64,000 nt of DNA from NCBI RefSeq assembly GCF_015594725.1, contig NZ_JADNRC010000011.1, positions 1 to 64,000 on the forward strand. The letters are read 5' to 3'. This document shows positions 26,918 to 34,547 of the stretch, piece by piece. Position 1 is the stretch's first letter. The number at the start of each line of letters is the position of its first letter. This DNA is from Flavobacterium sp. ALJ2. GTDB taxonomy: Bacteria > Bacteroidota > Bacteroidia > Flavobacteriales > Flavobacteriaceae. A program made the position numbers and the translations under genes. The notes beneath the pieces are model-generated. The model ran no database searches and was not told the DNA's origin. It saw nothing but the letters and a program-made list of their open reading frames with translations.

Positions 26918-27463
26918 ATGAAAAAATTACTTATTCTACCGATTCTGTTACTTCTTATCTTAACCTCTTGTAGCAGTATTACTGTTCATGCAGATTACGA
27001 TAAATCAGTTGATTTTACTAAATATAAAACATATGCTTATTTTAAAGCTGGTATAGATAAAGTAGAAATTTCTGATTTAGATAAAAGAAGAATTTTACGC
27101 GCTATCGACGAACAAATGGCTGCAAAAGGATTTACAAAAAGTGACAATCCAGATTTATTAATTAACATTTTTACTAAAGCTAGAGAAGAAGTAAACGTAA
27201 ACCAGTTTAGTGCTGGATGGGGTTACGGATGGGGTTACGGATGGAATCCATACCTAATGATGGGAAATCAAACTTCTGTTTCAACATCTACTCAAGGAAC
27301 TTTATACATCGATTTTATCGACGCTAATAAAAAAGAAATGATTTGGCAAGGGGAAGGAATTGGTTATTTAACAAACCAAGGAGCTGACAAAAAAGACCAA
27401 ATAGTTGCTGACTTTGTGAGCAAAATACTAGCACAGTATCCTCCTACAATTGCAAAAAAATAA
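26918..27463 (+). CDS. DUF4136 lipoprotein
   Basis: This 181-residue protein has a lipoprotein signal (LLLILTSC, Cys about 18). The DUF4136 fold is indicated by DYDKSVDFTKYKTYAYF at the start, ILRAIDEQMAAKGFTKSDNPDLLIN in the middle, and GTLYIDFIDANKKEMIWQGEG at the end. A GYGWGYGWNPY aromatic-glycine insert is typical. It is probably in the outer-membrane inner leaflet. It lies 33 bp after hutU, perhaps read through from it. Confidence 0.88.
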   Translation: MKKLLILPILLLLILTSCSSITVHADYDKSVDFTKYKTYAYFKAGIDKVEISDLDKRRILRAIDEQMAAKGFTKSDNPDLLINIFTKAREEVNVNQFSAGWGYGWGYGWNPYLMMGNQTSVSTSTQGTLYIDFIDANKKEMIWQGEGIGYLTNQGADKKDQIVADFVSKILAQYPPTIAKK

Positions 27464-27472
27464 TCTTTTTTA

Positions 27473-27501
27473 TTGTTCTTATTAAATAATTAATACATTT
27501 G
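27473..27501 (+). promoter_or_regulatory. Promoter of the ilvA leader transcript
   Basis: TTG at 27473-27475 is followed by an 18-bp spacer and TACATTTG at 27494-27501, a textbook Bacteroidota -33/-7 pair. The transcript should start about 27508, just before the leader ORF. Confidence 0.7.
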
Positions 27502-27520
27502 TTTTTTCAAATAACAAACA

Positions 27521-27580
27521 ATGACAAACTTAAATAACATTATAATCGCTATTATTAGCATTATTGTAATTCTACAATAA
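27521..27580 (+). CDS. ilvA leader peptide (isoleucine-rich)
   Basis: This 19-codon ORF encodes MTNLNNIIIAIISIIVILQ. It has eight Ile codons (runs of three, two and two, plus one), together with Val and Leu, the end and near-end products of the pathway. It lies between a good promoter and a terminator directly ahead of ilvA, as expected of a ribosome-mediated attenuator. Its role is not the peptide itself but ribosome stalling when charged tRNA-Ile is scarce. All amino acids and positions are read directly; regulation is inferred. Confidence 0.85.
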   Translation: MTNLNNIIIAIISIIVILQ

Positions 27581-27581
27581 T

Positions 27582-27650
27582 GGCGAGGTGTTATATAAAT
27601 AAGTAAACAAAATACAATTTATTAGAACCTCCCAAATCGGGAGGTTTTTT
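27582..27650 (+). promoter_or_regulatory. ilvA transcription attenuator (antiterminator/terminator switch)
   Basis: The terminator is AACCTCCC-AAATC-GGGAGGTT (27626-27646) followed by T's. GGCGAGGT at 27582-27589, immediately after the leader stop, can instead pair with ACCTCCC (27627-27633): GAGGT with ACCTC plus GG with CC, with one bulged C. A ribosome that finishes the leader would cover this segment and let the terminator form. One stalled on Ile codons would leave it free to form the antiterminator. The geometry is seen in the sequence; behaviour is inferred from classical attenuation. Confidence 0.8.
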
Positions 27651-27673
27651 ATTTTAAAAAACAACCAAAATAT

Positions 27674-28918
27674 ATGACTTTATTTAACGAAGTAATAACA
27701 GCTAAAGAACAGCTAAGCAATGTAGTTGCTGCTACTCCACTAACACAAAACCTGAATCTTTCAGACGAATTTAAAGCAACTATCTTATTAAAAAGAGAAG
27801 ATTTACAAATTGTACGTTCCTATAAAATTAGAGGTGCATACAATAAAATTTACTCTCTAAATACTACCGAAAAAACAAAAGGTATTGTTTGTGCTAGCGC
27901 AGGAAATCATGCTCAAGGCGTAGCTTATTCTTGTAATTTACTACAAATAAAAGGCAAAATTTATATGCCTAAAACTACTCCAAAACAAAAAGTAAAACAA
28001 GTACAATTATTTGGAAAATCATTTGTAGAAATCGTCCTCACAGGAGATACTTTTGATGATGCTTATGCTTCTGCAACTGAAGATGCTCTAAAAAGCAATA
28101 GAATCTTTATCCATCCTTTTGATGATTTAAAAGTTATTGCAGGACAAGGTACTGTAGGATTAGAAATTCTAGAATCTTATAAAGAGCCTATAGATTATGT
28201 GTTTGTTCCCATCGGTGGTGGCGGACTTGCATCGGGGCTTTCAGAAGTCTTTAAACACCTAAGCCCTGAAACTAAAATCATTGGTATAGAGCCAAAAGGA
28301 GCTCCATCAATGAAAACGTCTATTATTGATGGCAAAAACACCCCTTTAAAAACTATCGATAAATTTGTAGACGGTGCAGCTGTAAAACAAGTTGGCAATA
28401 TAACTTTTGACATATGTCTCAAGAACTTAGATGATATTATTCTTGTTCCCGAAGGCAAAGTTTGTACAACTATTTTACGATTGTATAATGAAGAAGCCAT
28501 GGTTGTAGAGCCCGCAGGAGCATTAACTATAGCTGCATTAGATTTTTACAAAGACAAAATAAAAGGCAAAACAGTGGTTTGTGTAGTAAGCGGAAGCAAC
28601 AATGATATCGAGCGAACTGCCGAAATAAAAGAGCGTTCCCTACTTTACGAAGGATTAATGCATTATTTCATGATTCAGTTTCCACAACGTCCAGGCGCGC
28701 TTAAAGAATTTGTAAATGATATATTAGGCCCGAATGACGATATTACTTATTTTCAATTTGCGAAGAAAAACAGCAGAGAGTTTGGTTCCGTAGTAGTAGG
28801 ATTGGAACTAAAGAACAAAAAGGATATAATAAATATTAAAACCAATATGGCAAACAAGGGATTTGAGTTTCAATACCTCAATGAAAATCAGGATTTATAT
28901 GCGCAGCTTATTGGATAA
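27674..28918 (+). CDS. ilvA: Threonine dehydratase (deaminase), biosynthetic type
   Basis: This 414-residue PLP enzyme converts threonine to 2-oxobutanoate, the first step of isoleucine synthesis. Catalytic features are LKREDLQIVRSYKIRGAYNK (PLP Lys about 51), CASAGNHAQGVAYSC and VPIGGGGLASGLSE (phosphate loop). A single ACT-like regulatory region occupies about 325-414 (GLMHYFMIQFPQRPGALKEF, ...EFGSVVVGLELK), implying feedback inhibition by isoleucine. It is preceded by its own leader/attenuator. The other ilv genes are not adjacent here. The ATG at 27674 matches the family start. Confidence 0.96.
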   Translation: MTLFNEVITAKEQLSNVVAATPLTQNLNLSDEFKATILLKREDLQIVRSYKIRGAYNKIYSLNTTEKTKGIVCASAGNHAQGVAYSCNLLQIKGKIYMPKTTPKQKVKQVQLFGKSFVEIVLTGDTFDDAYASATEDALKSNRIFIHPFDDLKVIAGQGTVGLEILESYKEPIDYVFVPIGGGGLASGLSEVFKHLSPETKIIGIEPKGAPSMKTSIIDGKNTPLKTIDKFVDGAAVKQVGNITFDICLKNLDDIILVPEGKVCTTILRLYNEEAMVVEPAGALTIAALDFYKDKIKGKTVVCVVSGSNNDIERTAEIKERSLLYEGLMHYFMIQFPQRPGALKEFVNDILGPNDDITYFQFAKKNSREFGSVVVGLELKNKKDIINIKTNMANKGFEFQYLNENQDLYAQLIG

Positions 28919-29205
28919 AAATATAGTCAGGATTAGCCCTAACATGATTGAAATTCAGACTAAATAATAGCCTGAACATTATATTATTTTTTAGTTATTT
29001 TAATTGACGCTAATCCTTTTGGCTTTCGGGCTTTTAAACTTTCGACTTACTTAAATCTACATAAAAAACAAAAAAAACTATAAATTCAACTCTTGCCTTA
29101 TATATTATTTCATTTAAGACCTTTTTTACATTCATTTAACTAAGTTCATAAGACGAATCCTCATTTATATCTTATTTTTACATAATAATTTTTATTACAT
29201 ACAAC

Positions 29206-29589
29206 ATGATAATTTTAGATATAACAACAATCGAGGACATACAATTATTAGTCAATACTTTTTATGCCAAAGTTCAAAAAGACGACATCATTGGTCCCAT
29301 TTTTAATGAAAAAATTCAAGGAAGATGGCCTGAACATTTAGAAACAATGTATAAATTCTGGCAAACTATTCTATTAGAACAACATACCTATTCTGGAAGT
29401 CCATTCCCGCCACACAAACATTTACCTGTAGACCAATCCCATTTTAACAGATGGATTGAAATTTTCACAAAAACAGTAGATAGCCTTTTTATAGGTAATC
29501 TTGCTGAAGAAGCTAAGATGCGAGCTGTAAATATGGCGTCTATATTCATGCATAAAATTGAATATTTTAGAGATTCTGCGAATCAATAA
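29206..29589 (+). CDS. Group III truncated haemoglobin with replaced C-terminal tail
   Basis: This 127-residue globin has a 2-on-2 fold pattern: FYAKVQKDDIIGPIF, WPEHLETMYKFWQTILL, YSGSPFPPHKHLP, and proximal His79 in HFNRW. Codons 76-123 (29431-29575) are duplicated perfectly at 34324-34468. This copy ends SANQ and a stop, while the distal copy ends LQKITQ and a stop. The distal tail is probably ancestral, so a DNA insertion appears to have regenerated a complete gene with a new short tail. It probably binds oxygen or nitric oxide in the cytoplasm. No regulator is adjacent. Confidence 0.9.
   Translation: MIILDITTIEDIQLLVNTFYAKVQKDDIIGPIFNEKIQGRWPEHLETMYKFWQTILLEQHTYSGSPFPPHKHLPVDQSHFNRWIEIFTKTVDSLFIGNLAEEAKMRAVNMASIFMHKIEYFRDSANQ
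29431..29575. repeat. 145-bp direct repeat, left copy (globin 3' end)
   Basis: Identical base for base to 34324-34468, in the same orientation. A weaker match (CACAAACATTT against CACCAAAAACATTT) continues just upstream, interrupted by 7 extra bases (ACCTGTA) in this copy. The two copies flank a 4.75-kb segment carrying only minus-strand effector/immunity genes. Confidence 0.95.
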
Positions 29590-29684
29590 AACAGATTAAA
29601 CTCAAATTATCCAATACTATTTATATCGCCAATTTAGTTTAGGTTGTGATTCATTTTCGGTATTTGTCTTTTTATTATCAATTT

Positions 29685-30198
29685 TCATTCAACTCTCTCC
29701 AATTTCACATTTCGTGTATCTTTTAAGTCGATCTCGTAAAATTCTAAGTCTCTAAAATAAACATCTTGAAAAACTGGTTTTTTTGGAGATACATATGCGT
29801 TCCTAAATAAAATATCTTGTACTTCTTTTGGCGTTTTTATTTTTTTTCCTGAAATTTTTTCTTTTGGTATTTTAAAGCTTAACTCATAATTCCCTTTTTT
29901 GAATGGTACCCTTTTTAAATACAAATTTTCCCCCTGACCAAAATAGTTTATATTCATTGTGTCTTTATTTTGTATAAACTTAATATTCTTTTCAAAATAG
30001 CCACGCCCCATGTCTTCTGGAGCCCAAAGCCAAGAAGTAACTATTACACTACTTTTAGAGTAAATATTATTCCTAACGATTAATTTTATTTCGCCATTTG
30101 TAAAATTTAAAACAATTATATCTTGTTTTTTTATATCAAGTTCTATTACTTGCGCCTTACAAGAATATATAGATAAATATATAAATAAACTTTTTCAT
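29685..30198 (-). pseudogene. Frameshifted lipoprotein immunity-like gene (third cassette)
   Basis: The ATG at 30198 overlaps the stop of the effector fragment (ATGA). Frame 1 gives a hydrophobic MKKFIYIFIYIFL then a stop. One base over, the frame runs SCKAQVIELDIKKQDIIVLN onward without interruption to RNVKLERVE at 29685. The lipobox SCKAQ is thus split from its signal peptide by a 1-nt frameshift. The ending LKDTRNVKLERVE matches LKDTINVKFEQIK of the intact gene at 31730, so the two are paralogues. The intact part (from 30011) could still be translated only without export. Confidence 0.7.
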
Positions 30199-30404
30199 AA
30201 TTGTATCCCTTTTATTCCTTCTAACAAGGTTTGTTTAACAACATTCACTACTGTCTTTATTTCAATTGGATTTAAATCTAGCCCTTTACCTTGAATTTTT
30301 GAAATATGAAAATGACCAGTAAACAATTTAGGTCGTAATTCATTTCTCATTTTAGCAACTCTATAAAATATTTCATTTGATAGATAATTCCCTCTAAAAG
30401 AGCT
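30195..30404 (-). pseudogene. Fragment of a C15-like effector C-terminus (third cassette)
   Basis: Seventy codons without a start read FRGNYLSNEIFYRVAKMRNE, then LRPKLFTGHFHISKIQ and a tail ending TLLEGIKGIQL. This matches residues ~544-607 of the intact effector (32242-34065), including the Ser that replaces the C15 catalytic Cys and the GHFHIS histidine. The rest of the gene is gone. It ends in TGA overlapping the following immunity ATG, the same arrangement as the intact pair. Confidence 0.8.
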
Positions 30405-30413
30405 TTAATATTT

Positions 30414-30877
30414 TTATTTTTCGTAGTCAAAAGGAAACTCATTTATTTCAATTTTATCTTTCTCGCCATATTGTTTAAATAATTCTTCAAAATCTAAAAT
30501 GTATGTTCCTTTTTTGAAATTTATTCTTTTAATTTTTATCTTTAAGCTAGCTTTATTTTTTAAAACTTTCACAGTCATTAAATCATCTCCGTAAATAAAA
30601 TATAAATATTTGTAGGTATTATCTATCTCTGTTTTTTTATTGAAAAAATATTAAAAAGATTTTCTTTATTTTTAGTCTTTTCCAAAATGTATAAACTATT
30701 AATGTTTTTATCTTTATTTATTAACCAATCTTTAATAACTAAGGTAGAATCATTGTAAATAATTGTTTCAAATTCAATTTTACTTCCATACATTATATCA
30801 ATCATTTCAGGTGTGGGTTGTGCCCTAACTACATTATTTATGAATAGAATGAAAATAATAAGAATTAGTTTTTTCAT
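30414..30877 (-). pseudogene. Frameshifted secreted immunity-like gene (second cassette)
   Basis: The ATG at 30877 overlaps the end of the preceding effector pseudogene (ATGA). It encodes a signal peptide (LIIFILFINNVVRAQ) and runs 84 codons to a stop after SIKKQR. In the -1 frame, entered at the run A AAA AAA, coding continues as TEIDNTYKYLYFIYGDDLMT, then KVLKNKASLKIKIKRINF, to a natural end FPFDYEK at 30414. A single indel in the A7 run explains it. Programmed -1 frameshifting is a less likely alternative. It is probably the immunity partner of the dead effector copy upstream. Confidence 0.65.
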
Positions 30878-31704
30878 ATTTTTATAATTAAGTTATTAAT
30901 ATTAGTTATTACATCTTTAATTACAGGGTTTATATCTGTGGTTAATTTGTCTGCATTTCTATATTCATATTCGATATAAAAAAATTTGTTATCCTGAGTT
31001 GTTTGTGTAAGTAGAATATGTAAATGTCCTGTTGTCAAGTTTGGTCTTTGTTCTTGTCTTAATTTAGCAACTCGATAAAATATTTCATTGGATAGATAAT
31101 CACCTCCTGAACCAGAAACAGATTTTAAAGATTGTCTATCACTCAAATTATAGACCAATTCATTCCCTTCTATTTTATCATTCTCATATTTTTTGCCGTT
31201 TGCTTCAAAAGTCTGATTAAAATAAGTCCAAAAAGTGTCTGATGGATTATTTTGTATAGGAACCATTTTAGTATAAAGTAAAGTAGTTTCGTAAAGCTCT
31301 TTCCCATCGGTAAATTGCTTAAATTTTTCACTATTGTATTTAGCTTTTTGATTTCCCCAAAGCATATTATCCATAAACCCTCCACGGTTTTTACAAGCGA
31401 ATCTATCTACATCAAATCGAAACACATCTCCTTAACTAACCGTAATTATCATATCTAATTCGTTAATAAATGGTTGTACAAAGGCTTCTATTATCCCTTT
31501 CCCGTCTTTAAATTCGTCAAAATCGGCATAGCATACTGGACAAATAAGAGTTTGTATAAAATAATCCCCAACTGTTTTACCATGTAAAGACAAGGCATTT
31601 ACACCACTTGGGTTACTTTACAAAGGGTTTCCAAATCTAATCTTTTTAGGCATTTTTGGATCATCATTGAGAATAAACGGATCAAAACTTTTTTCTTCAA
31701 AAAG
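30874..31704 (-). pseudogene. Dead second copy of the C15-like effector C-terminal domain
   Basis: Homology to the intact effector begins at LFEEKS (its residues 340-345), jumps to FDPFIL, and continues through NPSG, GKGIIEAFVQPFINELDMII and SGSGGDYLSNEIFYRVAKLR to GHLHI. Two in-frame stops (31618-31620 and 31432-31434) interrupt it, the second where the intact copy has Gln of SQAGEG. An apparently open ORF at 30874-31425 is only the tail of this wreck. It has no start of its own, so it looks like an orphan toxin tip displaced downstream by insertion of a newer cassette. Confidence 0.85.
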
Positions 31705-31729
31705 CTAGATTAATTCACTTTCTTTTCAA

Positions 31730-32239
31730 TTATTTTATCTGTTCAAATTTGACATTTATTGTGTCCTTTAAATTGATTTTATAAAAAAGCACTTCATTTA
31801 ATTTACAGTCTTTTCTTTTCCTTATCTCTATATCAAATAAATTTTCAAAATAAATTTCATCATTTACTTTATACTCATTTTTTAACTTAACTCTATTTAA
31901 GCCATCAGGGTTTATAATTAACTTGTACTTTCCTTTTTTAAATTTTAAATTTTCAAAGATTAAATTTCCAGTATTCCTATAAACAAGGATTAAAGTCATA
32001 GTGTCTTTTTTTTGATAAAACTCTAAATATGTAGGTCTTGGTATATCAGAATATCTACGAACTTTAACAAAATGAATGTTATTTATTTTTAGAAATTCAT
32101 TGTTTATTTTAGTTACATTTATTTTATCCATAAATGCAATCAAATTATAGCTATACATATCATATTTTATAATATCTTTTTGAGCATTACATGATTGAGC
32201 AAATAAGTAAGTAAATAAATAAACATATATATATTTCAT
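31730..32239 (-). CDS. Lipoprotein, likely immunity protein of the adjacent effector
   Basis: This 169-residue protein has a lipoprotein signal with FAQSCNAQ (Cys about 17). The mature part is beta-rich and basic, with LEFYQKKDTMTLILVYRN, NLKFKKGKYKLIINPDG and a final LKDTINVKFEQIK. It starts 2 bp after the effector stop. A paralogue with the same ending lies at 29685-30198, again directly after an effector C-terminus. The repeated pairing argues for immunity. A lipoprotein would guard the periplasm, suggesting the effector acts there. No known family recognised. Confidence 0.7.
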   Translation of the reverse strand: MKYIYVYLFTYLFAQSCNAQKDIIKYDMYSYNLIAFMDKINVTKINNEFLKINNIHFVKVRRYSDIPRPTYLEFYQKKDTMTLILVYRNTGNLIFENLKFKKGKYKLIINPDGLNRVKLKNEYKVNDEIYFENLFDIEIRKRKDCKLNEVLFYKINLKDTINVKFEQIK

Positions 32240-32241
32240 AA

Positions 32242-34065
32242 CTAAATTCCTTTGATTCCTTCAATTAATGTTTGTTTAACAATAGCTAATACTTTTAACA
32301 TGTTATCAGATTTTAAATCTGTTCCTCCTTTTTGTACTTTTGAAATATGAAAATGTCCTGTTTTTAATGTAGGTCTCATTTTACTTCTTAACTTTGCTAC
32401 TCTGTAAAATATTTCGTTAGATAAATAATTACCTCCAGGTCCTGAATAAACTTTCTCTCTCGGATAATTTTCTAAAATTGCAATACCTTTTTCTCCGTTT
32501 TTTTGCTCATAATTTCCATAAAAAATAGCTAGTGAATTTCCTTGGATAAAAGATTGAGGTAAAGTTGTTTTAATAGTTTCGGAAGCTACTTCACTTACAG
32601 ATTTACTTCCGTCAATTCTTGTAAAATCTTGATTATCATTAAAGCCTTCTCTTGTGCTAGTAGCAAATACATCTATATGATAATCTCCTTCTCCAGCTTG
32701 GCTAATTGTAATTATCATATCCACTTCATCTATTAAAGGTTTTATATATTTTTCAATAATTCCTTCGCCTTGTCCTTTATTATACTCTTGACTACCATCA
32801 AAATCAGTATAACGAACAGGAACAACCATAGTTTGTATATAAGCACCTAGACTAAGGTCATTGGCTAAAGCCAATGCTACAACCCCCGACGGATTAGATT
32901 GTTTAATATTGGGCGAATAATCTTCAATATCTTTATTATCAAACTCATTTAAAATAAAAGGGTCAAATCCTGTAATTAAAACTTTTTTCTTATCACCCGC
33001 CTTACTAAAATCTATACCAGTATAATTTCTGCTCTTCTCTTCAAAAAGTTGAATAATTTTGTCTAGCTCTGTTCCTTTCTTGACCATGCTTTTTTCAAAA
33101 TCAATGTCTTTTTCAAAAACAGGATGGCGTTTTAGGCGTACTTGCATTTTGTTACGTGCCCAGTATAATGGTCGGTCATCTAGGTTGCCTGTCTGAACTT
33201 GTTTTATAGCGGCATCCCAAAGGCATTTTGCATCCTGTTCTACTCTAGCTTTTATTTGGTCTATGGTCAGGTTTTGTGGCGTGTGCAAAAAAGCAGAAAA
33301 ATTGGTTAGTATATCTTCTATCTCTTCATTGAGTGCTGCGAACTTGTAATCGTAGTTCTCAATTAAATCTTTATTGCCTGAATTATCGGTATGAAACATA
33401 CCTACCAACTCTTCATAGTTTCGCAAATAGGAAGCTACTGGTTTTAATCTGTTTTTAATTTCGGGTAACAAAAACTTAAATCCATTAAATTCTCCCTCTA
33501 TATGATACTCGTTTAAATCTTTGGATAGTATTTTGGTTTGGTGTACTGTGTAATCATAGTATTCAAAATCTTCACTATACCAAAACGGATTTAGATAAAA
33601 TAAATTGGTTTCGCATTGGTTATCTTTCACTTCTAGTGTCCAATCAAGTTTTTCGGCATTAGGAAAATCTTGATTGGCACTTTTGGTAAAAGCAAATAGT
33701 TTAAAAGATATTTTGGTGCCGTCTATGAGATATCGAGTTGTTATTTTTATTTTTACTTTTTGACCATAAAGTATATCAGATGCTTTTATATTACCAAAAG
33801 CAGTCAAATTTTGCTGTTGTATTACCCTATCATTTTCGTCAAGAAATTGAACTTCTGAAATTTTAGGGTGTATTCTATGATTAGGGCTTTCGATTTCTGG
33901 CGGGGTATAATACCCATACTTCGTACCTCCCTTTTTTCCATAAAAGATAATCTCTTTTGGGGATTTAAAGCTCAAGCCTTCTTTAGTGGCACTTATTGTA
34001 ATAGACTCTGCCACCTTAATCGATTGTCCGAATATGTTACGTATTATATTTCCTCCTTCTTCCAT
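32242..34065 (-). CDS. Putative secreted effector with C15 (pyroglutamyl peptidase)-like C-terminal domain
   Basis: This 607-residue protein has no signal peptide. Residues ~1-60 (ITISATKEGLSFKSPKEIIF, then GKKGGTKYG) resemble the repetitive leader of T6SS-associated proteins of this phylum. About 65-335 is a middle region without recognised motifs. Residues ~360-607 match peptidase C15 order: TGFDPF (365-370), NPSG (391-394), VPVRY (415-419), SQAGEGDYHIDVFATS (455-470), GGNYLSNEIFYRV (544-556) and GHFHIS (570-575). Compared with C15 AGTYVCNHLFY, the catalytic Cys is Ser549, the His is kept (His573), and the Glu region reads Asp465. It is followed at 2 bp by a lipoprotein. Probably an antibacterial or host-directed effector. 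Confidence 0.65.
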   Translation of the reverse strand: MEEGGNIIRNIFGQSIKVAESITISATKEGLSFKSPKEIIFYGKKGGTKYGYYTPPEIESPNHRIHPKISEVQFLDENDRVIQQQNLTAFGNIKASDILYGQKVKIKITTRYLIDGTKISFKLFAFTKSANQDFPNAEKLDWTLEVKDNQCETNLFYLNPFWYSEDFEYYDYTVHQTKILSKDLNEYHIEGEFNGFKFLLPEIKNRLKPVASYLRNYEELVGMFHTDNSGNKDLIENYDYKFAALNEEIEDILTNFSAFLHTPQNLTIDQIKARVEQDAKCLWDAAIKQVQTGNLDDRPLYWARNKMQVRLKRHPVFEKDIDFEKSMVKKGTELDKIIQLFEEKSRNYTGIDFSKAGDKKKVLITGFDPFILNEFDNKDIEDYSPNIKQSNPSGVVALALANDLSLGAYIQTMVVPVRYTDFDGSQEYNKGQGEGIIEKYIKPLIDEVDMIITISQAGEGDYHIDVFATSTREGFNDNQDFTRIDGSKSVSEVASETIKTTLPQSFIQGNSLAIFYGNYEQKNGEKGIAILENYPREKVYSGPGGNYLSNEIFYRVAKLRSKMRPTLKTGHFHISKVQKGGTDLKSDNMLKVLAIVKQTLIEGIKGI

Positions 34066-34323
34066 GTTTTCAATTTTTTAGTAACTATTACCTTACGAGC
34101 TAATATCTGAAAGTTTTATTAAATACACAACCTGCAAGCCTGTCATTTTGTCGGTAAATTAGCATTTTAGATCTTTGCAGGTGTTCAAAATTCGAAGACT
34201 GAGTTTAATCCTTCACTTTTAAAATTACTTTAGGGACGCATTCGAACAAAAAAGTAATTTGGTTAAGATTTGATTATGGTAAATCCATAATAAAAATGTT
34301 ACGACAGCACACCAAAAACATTT

Positions 34324-34468
34324 GACCAATCCCATTTTAACAGATGGATTGAAATTTTCACAAAAACAGTAGATAGCCTTTTTATAGGTAATCTTGCTGA
34401 AGAAGCTAAGATGCGAGCTGTAAATATGGCGTCTATATTCATGCATAAAATTGAATATTTTAGAGATT
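34324..34468. repeat. 145-bp direct repeat, right copy
   Basis: Partner of 29431-29575, with perfect identity over 145 bp. The bases to its left (34066-34323) belong to the inserted segment and contain no gene. Confidence 0.95.
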
Positions 34469-34488
34469 TACAAAAAATAACTCAATAA
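34324..34488 (+). pseudogene. Displaced 3' end of the globin gene
   Basis: It encodes globin residues 76-123 identically, then LQKITQ and a stop. It has no start codon or upstream globin sequence. I take this to be the original 3' end, left next to the hydroxylase gene when the 4.75-kb segment inserted. Confidence 0.9.
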
Positions 34489-34515
34489 AAAACTAAAAAC
34501 AGTGCTATAAATTCG

Positions 34516-34523
34516 TAATTTCG
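34516..34523 (+). promoter_or_regulatory. Probable promoter -7 element of the hydroxylase gene
   Basis: TAATTTCG is a one-base variant of TAnnTTTG and lies 24 bp before the ATG. Confidence 0.45.
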
Positions 34524-34547
34524 CAGTAGAACTACAACGATTTCGAA

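Noticed and set aside
31170..31385. 71-codon minus-strand ORF in another frame
   Set aside because: Shadow of the effector pseudogene in a different frame, with no protein-like pattern.
30874..31425. 183-codon ORF as an independent gene
   Set aside because: Homology to the intact effector continues upstream in the same frame across two stop codons, so this is the tail of a pseudogene.
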